Shown in pieces: positions 1-8,190 of a stretch of DNA of 38,475 bases (positions are counted from its first letter, which is position 1; each line of letters opens with the position of its first letter). The DNA is from Bacteroidales bacterium (GTDB lineage: Bacteria; Bacteroidota; Bacteroidia; Bacteroidales; UBA7960). The stretch lies in contig PWGY01000107.1 in NCBI GenBank assembly GCA_003554665.1, positions 1 to 38,475 on the forward strand. The letters are read 5' to 3'. The position numbers were made by a program, and so were the translations under genes. The notes beneath the pieces were generated by a model. The model saw nothing but the letters and a program-made list of their open reading frames with translations. It did not search any database and was not told the DNA's origin.

Positions 1-1084
1 CCATGGCCATGAACAGGGTGGCAATTTCCATCACATACCACCCGTACCCCATCACACCGACAATCAGAAACACAATGGTCAGGGCCAGCAGCAGCAGAAT
101 GAAAAAATGCACCGTACGCCGCAACGTCAGCACCCCGGTCACCGCATAAATGGCAGTTACCACCGGAATGATCACCAGAGTAAACGACGAGGCCCCGATG
201 GTCAGGGTGGTGGTGGGATGCAGGAAGGAGAAAATTCCCAGCACCAGCAACACCAGGCCGTACACCACCCATGCCATCCCGGGAGTATAATAGGTAATGT
301 TTTGCGCTTCACCTTTGTCTTTTTCGCGCCAGTAAGCATCCTCTTTATACATGATGGAAGACTCCGGCTTTCGCCGGATGCGGTTCACATACCGCAGCAC
401 ATAAGCAATCCCGACAATATTGATCACCAGCCAGGCAAAGAGCCTGTACTCGATCCCGGAAAACAGCGGAAGATCGGCCAGCCCCTGGGCAATGCCGATG
501 GTAAACGGGTTCAGCACCGCTCCGGCAAACCCAAGCATGGCGCCCACAAACACCATGGCCACACCCGTCAGGCTGTCGTAGCCCATGGAAATGGCCAGCG
601 GAATCAGGATGATCACAAAGGCAATGGTCTCCTCTGCCATCCCGAAAATCGCCCCGAACATACTGAACAGAAGCATGATCATTACGATGATAAGATTGTC
701 CACTCCGATGCGTTGCATCATGGGATTGCTTTCAAGCCGCCGGGCAAAGTTCAGGAAAGACATGATACCCACATCAATGGCCTTGGTCTGGTTCATGATC
801 CAGAAAGCCCCCCCGATCATCAGAATGAATACGATGATGTTCGACTGCCGGACGAACCCGTTGAACAGTGCAGACAATACCTGCCAGGTCTGCACCTGGC
901 TTTCCATCTCATACTCGGGGGGCAATTCATCCTCATAGAAAAATGTCAGGGTGGTCTGCTCCTGCCCGTCGATCACCACGGTGTCCTCCACATACTTGCC
1001 CGGAGGAATGATCCAGGTCAGGATGGCAGCGAGGATGATGATGGCAAAAACGATGACGTAGGTGTGGGGTACTTTCTTTAACAT
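1..1084 (-). CDS. YfcC/DcuC-like membrane transporter, C-terminus cut by window edge
   Basis: About 361 residues are visible, from an ATG at 1084 running off the left edge. The translation starts MLKKVPHTYVIVFAI, with a hydrophobic first segment, a charged loop, then several long membrane segments. Motifs such as GGAFWIMNQTKAID and FGMAEETIAF resemble the YfcC/C4-dicarboxylate anaerobic carrier family (pfam03606 type), secondary transporters of the inner membrane. Family members of roughly 450-500 residues suggest that about a fifth to a quarter is missing here. The substrate cannot be read from sequence; C4-dicarboxylates, short-chain acids or amino acids are all possible. It is divergent from deoC across about 500 bp that holds hairpin repeats. 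The plus-strand open frame across this gene has implausible composition and is only its shadow. Confidence 0.8.
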   Translation of the reverse strand, partial: MLKKVPHTYVIVFAIIILAAILTWIIPPGKYVEDTVVIDGQEQTTLTFFYEDELPPEYEMESQVQTWQVLSALFNGFVRQSNIIVFILMIGGAFWIMNQTKAIDVGIMSFLNFARRLESNPMMQRIGVDNLIIVMIMLLFSMFGAIFGMAEETIAFVIILIPLAISMGYDSLTGVAMVFVGAMLGFAGAVLNPFTIGIAQGLADLPLFSGIEYRLFAWLVINIVGIAYVLRYVNRIRRKPESSIMYKEDAYWREKDKGEAQNITYYTPGMAWVVYGLVLLVLGIFSFLHPTTTLTIGASSFTLVIIPVVTAIYAVTGVLTLRRTVHFFILLLLALTIVFLIVGVMGYGWYVMEIATLFMAM

Positions 1085-1099
1085 AGTCTGACGTTTTAT

Positions 1100-1340
1100 C
1101 GTGGCTTCGCCACGATGGTTGTTGGTTAGTCGGGGCTAAAGCCCCTCCGGTTAACGGGTGCTTCGCACCCTTGGTTGTTGGTCGGTGCTGACGCCCCCTC
1201 CGGTTGTTGGTTCCGGCGCTGTGCGCCTGTTAGTTGGTCGGTGCGGACACGCCTCCGTTTGGTCGTGGTTGACGCCACCCTGGTTAGTCAGGGGCCGGCG
1301 CCTCCTCCGGCTGGCCGAAGGCTGATGACCCCGGCTCCGT
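1100..1340. repeat. Cluster of short covarying hairpins (dispersed hairpin repeat family)
   Basis: Short palindromes alternate with spacers of the type tccggttgttggttagtc. Clear units are GTGGCTTCGCCAC (about 1101-1113), GGGGCTAAAGCCCC (1132-1145), GGGTGCTTCGCACCC (1156-1170) and GGCGCTGTGCGCC (1215-1227); more decayed units follow to about 1340. Stem sequences differ between units but remain paired. The same family occurs near 30.2, 31.3, 35.6, 36.2 and 37.3 kb. Confidence 0.85.
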
Positions 1341-1586
1341 TTAGCCGGCGCCTTGCACCTTTGCAATAATACAAACAATTTGGTTTCCCTGCACAGATAA
1401 AGCCGCATGAAGTGCCTTAGCCTGATCAGAACCAGGCTCTGCCTGAAGCTGGAAGGCTTTGGGAGGACGAAATGAGCCTCGCAGCCAAGGCAAAACCCCA
1501 ATGGCGAAGGGGCAAAGCAAGACCCCGGCGCCTTGGGGCCCCCACCGGTGAAAAGCGATTTTTGAAAAAAGGTTTACCTTTACAAC
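1341..1586. other. Gene-free upstream region of deoC
   Basis: About 245 bp without a supportable gene. It contains a GC-rich palindromic patch near 1530-1550 and a TACCTTTA (1575-1582), one mismatch from the Bacteroidota -7 element TAnnTTTG, only 5 bp before the deoC ATG. No convincing -33 element is seen at proper spacing, so the deoC promoter remains undecided. Confidence 0.4.
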
Positions 1587-2456
1587 ATGAACAACATCAC
1601 TGATTTTACCCAAACACCGGCCATCAAAGATGACGAAGTAGAAAGCAGACTTCAGCAGTTGCTGAAGATCCCGGCAGATTCGCTGAATCTTTCCCAAACC
1701 TATTCCGACATCCTGGGAATGATCGACCTGACCACACTTGAAGGATCTGATACCACCCAAAAGGTCATGGATCTGTGCGATCAGGCGAGGTCTTACGCCG
1801 AAATGCCCGACAAACTTCCCAACGTGGCAGCGGTATGCGTGTATCCCACCCTGGTAGCTTCAGCGCGCAAAGCACTGGAAGGCACTGACATTAAAGTCGC
1901 CTCTGTGGCAGGGGCCTTCCCTGCCGGACAATCCCCCCTGTTTGTAAAAATGACAGAAGTCCGCTATGCCATTGACGAAGGTGCCCAGGAAATAGACATG
2001 GTGATCTCCAGGGGAAAGTTCCTGGAGGGAGAGTACAACCTCGTGTTTGACGAGATCGCTGCCATTCTGGAGATTTGCAAGGATGCCCACCTGAAGGTAA
2101 TCCTGGAAACCGGAGAGCTGAAGACGGCCACCAATATCCGTCGTGCCAGTGAAATCGCCATGCAGGCCGGAGCGCATTTTATCAAGACATCCACCGGAAA
2201 AGTTCAGCCTGCGGCCACTCCACAGGCCATGCTTGTGATGCTGGACGCCATCAGGAACCATCACAAAAAAACAGGTCAGATGGTCGGAATCAAGCCCGCC
2301 GGAGGCGTAGCCGACCCGGAAACAGCCCTGTCGTACTACTGGCTGACCCGCGAAATCCTGGGCAGCAAATGGCTGAAAAAGAAGTACCTGCGATTCGGTG
2401 CCAGCCGGTTGGCTGGAACCCTGACCGAGGCTATCCGCAGTGAAGAAAACGCCTGA
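1587..2456 (+). CDS. deoC: Deoxyribose-phosphate aldolase
   Basis: 289 residues. It reversibly cleaves 2-deoxyribose 5-phosphate to glyceraldehyde 3-phosphate and acetaldehyde, the last step of deoxynucleoside catabolism in the cytoplasm. The E. coli-type signature is complete: FIKTSTGK with the Schiff-base lysine at K200, IKPAGG with the second active-site lysine at K236, and the acidic residue D137 in EIDMV. An N-terminal extension of about 30 residues makes it longer than the 259-residue E. coli enzyme. The ATG at 1587 has no Shine-Dalgarno sequence, as usual in Bacteroidota. Its 3' end overlaps the convergent glutamine synthetase by 26 bp. No other deo genes are adjacent. Confidence 0.97.
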   Translation: MNNITDFTQTPAIKDDEVESRLQQLLKIPADSLNLSQTYSDILGMIDLTTLEGSDTTQKVMDLCDQARSYAEMPDKLPNVAAVCVYPTLVASARKALEGTDIKVASVAGAFPAGQSPLFVKMTEVRYAIDEGAQEIDMVISRGKFLEGEYNLVFDEIAAILEICKDAHLKVILETGELKTATNIRRASEIAMQAGAHFIKTSTGKVQPAATPQAMLVMLDAIRNHHKKTGQMVGIKPAGGVADPETALSYYWLTREILGSKWLKKKYLRFGASRLAGTLTEAIRSEENA

Positions 2457-3936
2457 CAAGCTCCATGGTCTCGTCGCGCTTATGACTGATGCTTTCCCGG
2501 AGATCGGCATCTTTGTAAGCTTCCAGATTGGCGATCACCCCATTGAGCAGCCGATCAGAAAACACCCCGTATTGCCGGTACACACCAGCTTTATCGCGAA
2601 GATATTCTGCAGCCTGCACACATGAATCAGGCAGGTGATCCAGCTGTTTTTGCTTTTCCTTGTGTTTTTCATCAAAAATATTGACATCCACATGGGTTTG
2701 CTCCGCCAATTCAAGGGCGCCTGGCATCTCCAGCCCGTGTCTCGCGCCCACACATAACCCTGCAATAAGCAAATACAGGTCGGCCGCACCATCCGGGCAA
2801 CGGAACTCAAAAGTCTGTTTATCAGAAAAATCCAAACTCCGGGCTTCTTCCCGCGGATTTTCTTTACTGACCATATCTCCCGACCCGTTCCACCCCAGGG
2901 GCAAACGAATCAGGGTAGAACGGTTGCGCTCACCCCAGCATACATTGGTCGGGGCTTCCTGGTGAGGCACCAGCCGGAAATAGCTTGTGGGGATGGGGTT
3001 GCCGAAAGCAGACAACGACGGGGCAAGATCCATGATCCCGGCAATCGCCCTGCGGGTCACCTCGCTGATCTGTCCGTTTTTAAGCGTAACATTTTTCCCG
3101 TCCTTCATCAGCCGCATGTGAATGTGCATCCCGCTACCTGCTTTTCCTGCAGTGATCTTCGGTGCAAAACTGACAGTCACCCCGTACTGGTAACCCACCT
3201 CCCTGAGGATCCATTTTGCAATAATCAGCTGGTCAACAGCTTCCTCCACACTGGCAGGTAAAAACTCGATTTCGTTTTGTTCATATTCATGCTCATCATC
3301 CGAAAAGTTACCTACCTCTGAATGGGAATATTTGATGCTGGCTCCGGTTTGTGCCATGGCACGCATAGCGTCAATGCGCAGCTGCTCCCACTTCACAAAA
3401 GGTGCTGATTCATGGTAGGCGCGCTGATCATTGGCCTGATAGAGCGGGTCTTTCTCGCTGATCACATAATACTCAATCTCCCCCATGACCTCCAAATCGT
3501 AACCGGTCTGATCCAGAAGGTTCTGATGGGCCTTGCGCATGATCTGCTCCGGGGCACTCTCCAGCGGGTTGCCATCTTTGTCGTAATACGAACACAGAAT
3601 GTCCAGGGCCGGCACTTCCGAAAACGGATTCATGAAGGCCGTCCGGAAACGTGGCACCACATAAAGGTCGGACGAACCCACTTCAAGGAATGTAAAAAGG
3701 CTGCTGCCGTCTACCCGTTCACCCGACGAAAGAATGGCCTCCAGGTGCTCACGGTTCTGAATTACAAAATTCAGTGATTTCAGTCTCAGATCTTCCCCCA
3801 CATAGCGAAAATTAACCATTTCGACCTTTTCATCCTCAATAAAACGAATAATGTCTGCCCGGGTAAAATCTTTCGGTGATTTATTCAGGAAGCGGACAAG
3901 CGGATTGGGATTCAGTTCGTATTGGTCTTTGGTCAT
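2431..3936 (-). CDS. glnA: Glutamine synthetase, type I-related
   Basis: 501 residues. ATP-dependent condensation of glutamate and ammonia, the main entry of ammonia into the cell. Family motifs in order: GEIEYYV (metal-binding Glu), AGSGMHIHM (metal/ATP-site His), PTSYFRLVPHQEAP, ERNRSTLIRLP and FEFRCPDGAADLYLLIAG. The position matching the adenylylated tyrosine of enterobacterial GlnA (NLYDL) reads NIFDE, with F421, so control by adenylylation is unlikely. Length and motif drift fit the roughly 500-residue GSI-like enzymes of Bacteroidota rather than the E. coli enzyme, so the symbol is approximate. It is convergent with deoC. The 146 bp before its ATG separate it from the divergent NlpC/P60 gene; no GlnR- or NtcA-like site was recognised there. 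Confidence 0.9.
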   Translation of the reverse strand: MTKDQYELNPNPLVRFLNKSPKDFTRADIIRFIEDEKVEMVNFRYVGEDLRLKSLNFVIQNREHLEAILSSGERVDGSSLFTFLEVGSSDLYVVPRFRTAFMNPFSEVPALDILCSYYDKDGNPLESAPEQIMRKAHQNLLDQTGYDLEVMGEIEYYVISEKDPLYQANDQRAYHESAPFVKWEQLRIDAMRAMAQTGASIKYSHSEVGNFSDDEHEYEQNEIEFLPASVEEAVDQLIIAKWILREVGYQYGVTVSFAPKITAGKAGSGMHIHMRLMKDGKNVTLKNGQISEVTRRAIAGIMDLAPSLSAFGNPIPTSYFRLVPHQEAPTNVCWGERNRSTLIRLPLGWNGSGDMVSKENPREEARSLDFSDKQTFEFRCPDGAADLYLLIAGLCVGARHGLEMPGALELAEQTHVDVNIFDEKHKEKQKQLDHLPDSCVQAAEYLRDKAGVYRQYGVFSDRLLNGVIANLEAYKDADLRESISHKRDETMELVRRFLHCG

Positions 3937-4046
3937 ATAGATTGTTTTGGGGATTTACGATGTTATTGATATATTCAAATCATTCATTGTGTAAAAAAAG
4001 CCCGGTAAAATAAGAAAATAATCACAGCAAACGGTGAAATATCTGG

Positions 4047-4054
4047 TATTTTTG
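4047..4054 (+). promoter_or_regulatory. Possible -7 element (TATTTTTG) before the NlpC/P60 gene
   Basis: TATTTTTG fits the Bacteroidota -7 consensus TAnnTTTG and lies 28 bp before the GTG start at 4083. No TTTG is found at the expected -33 distance, so this is a weak call in an AT-rich gap. Confidence 0.35.
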
Positions 4055-4082
4055 TGGGGATGGGTTAATAAGCTAGTTCGCC

Positions 4083-4640
4083 GTGAATGAATCCACAAGC
4101 GCCAAACAGCCGCAAAGACGACGCCGAAGCACGCAAATAATCTGGCTGCTGATCGTCATGATGGGTGCCACTTCATGCAGTGTATTCCGTGGTGCTCCTG
4201 AAGCCAGGCGCTGGACACCTGAAGAGCATCGGCATTACGAACGATCGCTGGGCATGTCGCTTACCGGGTATGAGAATCCCGAGCTGATCAGTACTGTGGC
4301 CAACTGGATTGGCACACCCTACCGTTACGGTGGAAACACACGGAGCGGGGCAGATTGCTCCGGTTTTGTGCATGCTGTTTACAGGGATGTTTACGGGAAA
4401 CGCATTCCGCGGACCACCCGCGACATGGACAGGGAGAGCCGGAGGATCAGGAGGAGACGCCTCCAGGAGGGAGATCTGGTATTTTTCCGCACCAAGGGCC
4501 TGTTTGGGGTCAATCATGTGGGAATTTACCTGGGCAACGGTTACTTTGCCCACAGCAGCACATCACGGGGGGTCATCGTGAGCAACCTGGAAGAGAATTA
4601 TTACGACCGCCGCTTCAGACGCGGCGGCCGTTTCAGGTAA
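4083..4640 (+). CDS. NlpC/P60 family lipoprotein (peptidoglycan endopeptidase)
   Basis: 185 residues. A basic N-terminus (RRRRS) is followed by a hydrophobic stretch and ATSC, a plausible lipobox with acylated C32. The NlpC/P60 domain covers about residues 65-180 with the catalytic Cys in GADCSGF (C92), His in VNHVGIYL (H145) and a polar third residue at H157 (YFAHSS). Such enzymes cleave D-Glu-diaminopimelate-type bonds in peptidoglycan stems, and a lipidated form would act in the periplasm. The start is GTG: the only upstream in-frame ATG runs into a stop, and the ATG at 4087 is in another frame. It is convergent with hsp20; the gap holds a 32-bp tandem array. Confidence 0.88.
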   Translation: MNESTSAKQPQRRRRSTQIIWLLIVMMGATSCSVFRGAPEARRWTPEEHRHYERSLGMSLTGYENPELISTVANWIGTPYRYGGNTRSGADCSGFVHAVYRDVYGKRIPRTTRDMDRESRRIRRRRLQEGDLVFFRTKGLFGVNHVGIYLGNGYFAHSSTSRGVIVSNLEENYYDRRFRRGGRFR

Positions 4641-4647
4641 TCGCATA

Positions 4648-4819
4648 ACCCCTGGATGCCCCGACGGCCCATTGCCCAAACCCCTGGATGCACCGGCGGC
4701 CTGGTGCCAAAACCCCGGGTACCCCAACGGCCTCATGCTAAAACCCCGGGATGTACGATAGCCTGGCGCCTAATTCCCCGGATGCACCGAAGGCCTGGTG
4801 CCAAAACACCCGGATGGCC
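4648..4819. repeat. Degenerate 32-bp tandem repeat, about 5 copies
   Basis: Units of 31-32 bp start 8 bp after the NlpC/P60 stop codon. The recurring core is CCCCKGGATGCACCG..GGCCTGGTGCCAAAA with substitutions between copies. Open reading through the array reflects its GC-rich composition and is not taken as a gene. Confidence 0.85.
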
Positions 4820-4845
4820 ATATAAGCCCCGGTGGGGCATAAAAA

Positions 4846-4892
4846 ACCCGGACAAGCCGACCGGTGAAATACCAAAGCGGGTCTGTCCGGGT
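4846..4892. terminator. Large hairpin between convergent NlpC/P60 and hsp20 genes
   Basis: ACCCGGACA (4846-4854) pairs perfectly with TGTCCGGGT (4884-4892) around a 29-base loop. A run of six A lies just left of the hairpin, which gives a U-run for transcripts coming from the minus strand; on the plus side no U-run follows. It may terminate hsp20 transcription. Confidence 0.45.
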
Positions 4893-4948
4893 ATAATGTT
4901 CGCAGCGTTCCGGTAGTGTCACCTGCCACATACCGGATTCCGGCTCTG

Positions 4949-5371
4949 TTACGAAACCTTGATCTCCTTGCTCAGGCGGGCCTTATCCTGTTTGGGCACG
5001 CTGATATAAAGAATTCCGGCATCATAGCGGGCCTGAATGTTTTCCACATCGGCCGTTTTGGGGATGGAGAATGAGCGTGTGAATTCATCCATATCAAACT
5101 CCCGCTGGAGATATTCTCCGTCGTCTTTCTTTTCTTCATCTTTTTTCTCATAGATGACAGAAAGGACATCCTCTTCCATCTCCAGTTTAAAATCATCCTT
5201 CTTCATGCCCGGTACGGCCAGCTGGATCTCAAAACCGTTTTCCTTTTCAAGAATATTGGTGGCTGGTACGCATCCGCAGTTTTTCTCAAAACCGGTGTTG
5301 AAATTCCTGTCAAGCATATTGTCCAGTACTTCTGACATGCTGGGTCGTCTGTGCCATTTAATAATTGTCAT
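4949..5371 (-). CDS. Small heat-shock protein (Hsp20/alpha-crystallin family)
   Basis: 140 residues. An ATP-independent holdase that binds unfolding proteins in the cytoplasm. The alpha-crystallin domain runs from about residue 38 to 130 and contains the family A-x-x-x-x-G-x-L-like motif as YDAGILYISVPK. The C-terminus ends EIKVS, an I-x-V version of the oligomer-forming I-x-I/V tail. The N-terminal region contains MSEVLDNML, a common start of bacterial sHSPs. The ATG at 5371 is fixed by an unusually good Shine-Dalgarno sequence. Heat-shock control is likely from the family, but no CIRCE element was found; palindromes lie further upstream. Confidence 0.95.
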   Translation of the reverse strand: MTIIKWHRRPSMSEVLDNMLDRNFNTGFEKNCGCVPATNILEKENGFEIQLAVPGMKKDDFKLEMEEDVLSVIYEKKDEEKKDDGEYLQREFDMDEFTRSFSIPKTADVENIQARYDAGILYISVPKQDKARLSKEIKVS

Positions 5372-5378
5372 GGTTTTA

Positions 5379-5386
5379 TCCTCCTT
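5379..5386 (-). promoter_or_regulatory. Strong Shine-Dalgarno sequence of hsp20
   Basis: AAGGAGGA on the minus strand, 7 bp before the ATG at 5371. Most other genes in the window lack such a sequence, as expected in Bacteroidota, so this site is exceptional and decides the start. Confidence 0.85.
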
Positions 5387-5461
5387 AAATGTTTTGTGAT
5401 TATTTTGTGTTTTGTCAGAACAATGGCAAAACCCGTACCTTTTGATTTGAACCGGGAAAAG

Positions 5462-5526
5462 CCGCCATTTTGGCGGAAAAATGCGTTTAATTAAGTATTC
5501 CGGGGTCGAAATGCGGCCAAAATGGC
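5462..5526. promoter_or_regulatory. Pair of GCCATTTTGGC palindromes between hsp20 and the PLD gene
   Basis: CCGCCATTTTGGCGG (5462-5476) is a near-perfect palindrome, and GCCAAAATGGC (5516-5526) is the same 11-bp core in opposite orientation, 40 bp away. Two inverted copies of one core in a divergent promoter region suggest an operator or a repressor loop; the binding protein is unknown. Confidence 0.5.
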
Positions 5527-5656
5527 ATTTTATTGGTCAAAACCACCAAAACAATTCGTTCAAAAGAACAGAAATACGCATTATTTTCTTTATTTTTGAT
5601 GCTGGCTGGCTTTTACAAACAGGTATTTTGGTTCCCGATCATAATCACATCAAAAG

Positions 5657-6733
5657 ATGACATCAGGAAAAGAACTACAAATCAGGTTATTGGCTGACCC
5701 ACTGGCTTACTATACCCTGATGTTAAACGACATAAAAAAAGCCACAAAATACATTTACCTTGAAATTTACCGCTTCCGGAACGATCCGGTGGGTATACGG
5801 TTTCGTGATTATCTGGTAAAGAAGTGCAAGGAAGGAGTCAGGGTCCGTTTGCTGATCGACTCCTGGGGAGCGTCATCCAGCTATTCTTTTTTTCAGGATT
5901 TGGTGGATGCAGGCGGAGAACTCCGGTTTTTCAAACGCCTGAAGTTCAAGTGGGACTCATTTGCCAAAAGCCACCGCCGCGACCACCGCAAGATCATGGT
6001 CATTGACGATGAAGTTACCTATATCGGGTCGGCCAATATCTCCGGCTATTCCCTGAACTGGCGGGAATCCATATTCCGTATCAAGGGCCCCGTTGCCCCA
6101 AAATTCAAAAAGATCATCTCCGAAAATTTCAAAATTTACAACAAATACTTTTATGACAAGCAGGCCTATACCCGGACCATCTACTACAACGACCTGGAGA
6201 TCCTGAGAGATGTGCCGTCATTGGCCCATCAACCGGTAAAAAAGAAGTTTCTGGAGCTGATCAGTAAGGCCAAAAACGAGATCATCATTGAAACCCCCTA
6301 CTTCCTGCCGGGCAGTGCCATGCGAAAGGCCCTCATCCATGCAGCACAGCGAGGGGTAAAGGTATTTGTCCATATCCCCCAAAAATCGGATGTGCGCATC
6401 ATGGACGTGCTGACATCCAAATACCTGGGAGAACTGGCACAGCAGGGCGTAAACTTCTTTTTCTACCTGCCCCAAAACCTGCATGCAAAAATGTTCCTGG
6501 CCGACCGCCAACAATTTGTGGTTGGATCTTCCAATTTCGATTACCGCAGCCTGCGTTACCAGCACGAAATTTGTCTGGCAGGATATCACAAAAGCCTGAT
6601 ACGGCAAATGGTCAGCCACTTCAACGCCACCCGGAAAGAATCAGAACCATTTGATTACAACAGTTGGGCACAGAGACCAGCGGTACAGCGATTCTTCGAA
6701 CGGGTGCTGGTACCATTCAGGCATTTGTTCTGA
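5657..6733 (+). CDS. Phospholipase D / cardiolipin synthase-like protein
   Basis: 358 residues with two HKD motifs: HRKIMVID (H110, K112, D117) followed by GSANISGYS, and HAKMFLAD (H276, K278, D283) followed by GSSNFDYRS. This is the bipartite active site of the PLD superfamily. It lacks the two N-terminal membrane helices of ClsA, so it resembles ClsB/ClsC-type synthases, which make cardiolipin from phosphatidylglycerol or phosphatidylethanolamine at the inner membrane; a related phosphodiesterase role cannot be excluded. Divergent from hsp20. The last 13 codons and the stop are repeated twice more in tandem downstream, in the same frame (see 6695-6820). Confidence 0.9.
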   Translation: MTSGKELQIRLLADPLAYYTLMLNDIKKATKYIYLEIYRFRNDPVGIRFRDYLVKKCKEGVRVRLLIDSWGASSSYSFFQDLVDAGGELRFFKRLKFKWDSFAKSHRRDHRKIMVIDDEVTYIGSANISGYSLNWRESIFRIKGPVAPKFKKIISENFKIYNKYFYDKQAYTRTIYYNDLEILRDVPSLAHQPVKKKFLELISKAKNEIIIETPYFLPGSAMRKALIHAAQRGVKVFVHIPQKSDVRIMDVLTSKYLGELAQQGVNFFFYLPQNLHAKMFLADRQQFVVGSSNFDYRSLRYQHEICLAGYHKSLIRQMVSHFNATRKESEPFDYNSWAQRPAVQRFFERVLVPFRHLF

Positions 6734-6820
6734 CCCTTCGAGTGGGTGCAGGTGCCGTTCAGGCGTTTGTTCTGACCCTTCGAATGGGCGCAGGTGCCAT
6801 TCAGGCATTTGTTCTGACCC
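6695..6820 (+). repeat. 42-bp tandem repeat made of the gene's own 3' end, 3 copies in frame
   Basis: Copies at 6695-6736, 6737-6778 and 6779-6820. The first copy is the true gene end (FERVLVPFRHLF, stop, P). The next two read FEWVQVPFRRLF, stop, P and FEWAQVPFRHLF, stop, P in the same frame, because 42 bp is 14 codons. A decayed fourth piece (CATTTGTTCTGG) occurs near 6868-6880. The rest of the gap to 7087 holds no gene that I can support. Confidence 0.92.
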
Positions 6821-7087
6821 CCTGGGATGTTGGAGGCGCTGGTGGGTGGGCGCCAGAACCGTGCAGACATTTGTTCTGGCCCTTTGCCAGGTTACTGGCG
6901 CCAACCCGCCGAAAACCCGGGCCAATATTCGGGTACCGAAAATCACTGAATGCCTGGTTAACCCGGCCAGGGGTTAGGGGATATCAACAGCTATTATACC
7001 GGCAGGACAGGTAGTGATCAGCCCGGAATGCTGAAAACCACTGTGATCGACACATAGATGAATTTATCATCTGTGATATATTTTTTT

Positions 7088-7095
7088 TACTTTTG
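7088..7095 (+). promoter_or_regulatory. -7 promoter element (TACTTTTG) of ptb
   Basis: Matches TAnnTTTG and would start transcription about 25-30 bp before the ptb ATG at 7129. The -33 TTTG is not evident. Confidence 0.5.
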
Positions 7096-7128
7096 GGACA
7101 AGAAAACAAAAACCAACCAACAAATATC

Positions 7129-8025
7129 ATGTTACGCAAACTATCTGAACTACACGAAAAGGCACGCGGTCACAGCCGGCGCCGTCTTGCCCTTGCAGCT
7201 GCCCACGATGCCCATGCCATGGGGGCGGTTATCAACGCCCATCAAAATAAACTGGTCGAAGGAATTTTTATCGGGGATGAAGAAAAAATCAAACAAATCG
7301 CCCGTGAAAACAATTTCGACCTGTCGCCTTTTACTGTGATCAATGAACCCGACAATGCTGCGGCAGCAGCCAAAGCGGTAAAGATGGTCAGGGAAAAAGA
7401 GGCAGATATTCTGATGAAAGGGAACCTGGGCACAGCCATATTGCTGAAAGCCGTTCTCAACAAAGAATACGGGCTGCGTACCGGTGAACAGATCTCCCAT
7501 CTGGCACTGTTTGAGCTCCCCACCTATCACAAACTCATCGGGCTTACGGATGCTGCCATGAACATCGCCCCCGAGTTGTCGGAAAAGGTTTCCATTACAC
7601 GAAATGCCGTGGAGTATTTCCGGAAGCTGGGCATTGAAAAGCCCAAGGTGGCCATGCTAAGTGCTGTAGAAACAGTCAATCCCGCCATGAAGTCCAGTAT
7701 GGAAGCCAGCGCCATCGCTAAAATGGGCGACCGTGGCCAGATCAAAAACTGTATCATTGACGGCCCCCTGGCTTTTGACAATGCGGTCAGCGAAAAAAGC
7801 GCTGCCCTGAAGGGTATAGCAAGCCCTGTGGCGGGCGACGCGGACATTCTGGTGCCCGACGATATTGACGCAGCAAACGGCCTTTACAAGGCCTTTATTT
7901 ACTTTGCATCGGCAAAGTGTGCCGCTGTAATCCTGGGTGCTGCTGCTCCCATCGTGCTGACATCCCGCGCCGATACCGACGAAACCAAGCTCAACAGCAT
8001 CGCCCTTGCGGCAGCCGTAGAGTAA
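7129..8025 (+). CDS. ptb: Phosphate butyryltransferase
   Basis: 298 residues of the PTA/PTB acyltransferase family, with DILMKGNLGTAILLKAVL, GPLAFDNAVS and DILVPDDIDAANGLYK, all characteristic of phosphate butyryl/acetyltransferases. It exchanges CoA for phosphate on butyryl-CoA (or branched acyl-CoA). The start was set at the ATG at 7129: the frame remains open upstream only through a TTG inside the likely promoter. The neighbouring buk, 165 bp downstream and same strand, completes the pathway acyl-CoA to acyl phosphate to acid with ATP formation. Its 3' end with the stop codon is duplicated as a 19-bp repeat. Substrate could also be isobutyryl- or isovaleryl-CoA from amino-acid fermentation. 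Confidence 0.93.
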   Translation: MLRKLSELHEKARGHSRRRLALAAAHDAHAMGAVINAHQNKLVEGIFIGDEEKIKQIARENNFDLSPFTVINEPDNAAAAAKAVKMVREKEADILMKGNLGTAILLKAVLNKEYGLRTGEQISHLALFELPTYHKLIGLTDAAMNIAPELSEKVSITRNAVEYFRKLGIEKPKVAMLSAVETVNPAMKSSMEASAIAKMGDRGQIKNCIIDGPLAFDNAVSEKSAALKGIASPVAGDADILVPDDIDAANGLYKAFIYFASAKCAAVILGAAAPIVLTSRADTDETKLNSIALAAAVE

Positions 8026-8057
8026 TGCCGGAAGCCCGGAGTAATGCCGGAAGCCTC
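8020..8057 (+). repeat. 19-bp duplication of the ptb 3' end including the stop codon
   Basis: GAGTAATGCCGGAAGCC at 8020 and again at 8039, period 19 bp. The first copy contains the real stop TAA. The remaining gap to buk (8058-8190) holds no hairpin strong enough to call a terminator, so ptb and buk may be cotranscribed. Confidence 0.88.
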
Positions 8058-8190
8058 CGTGCAGCAGTTTTACCCAGCCTGAAAATGAAGAGACAGCTGG
8101 CAGAAATACCTGAGGAAGCCCATAACGGGTCGCAATAGCACATGGAAATCATCAAAAAAACAATCACCATAAACCATAAAAAAACCATTC

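Noticed and set aside
107..1081. Long plus-strand open frame rich in His, Gly and Gln
   Set aside because: It is the complement of a clear multi-helix transporter on the minus strand; its composition is not that of a real protein.
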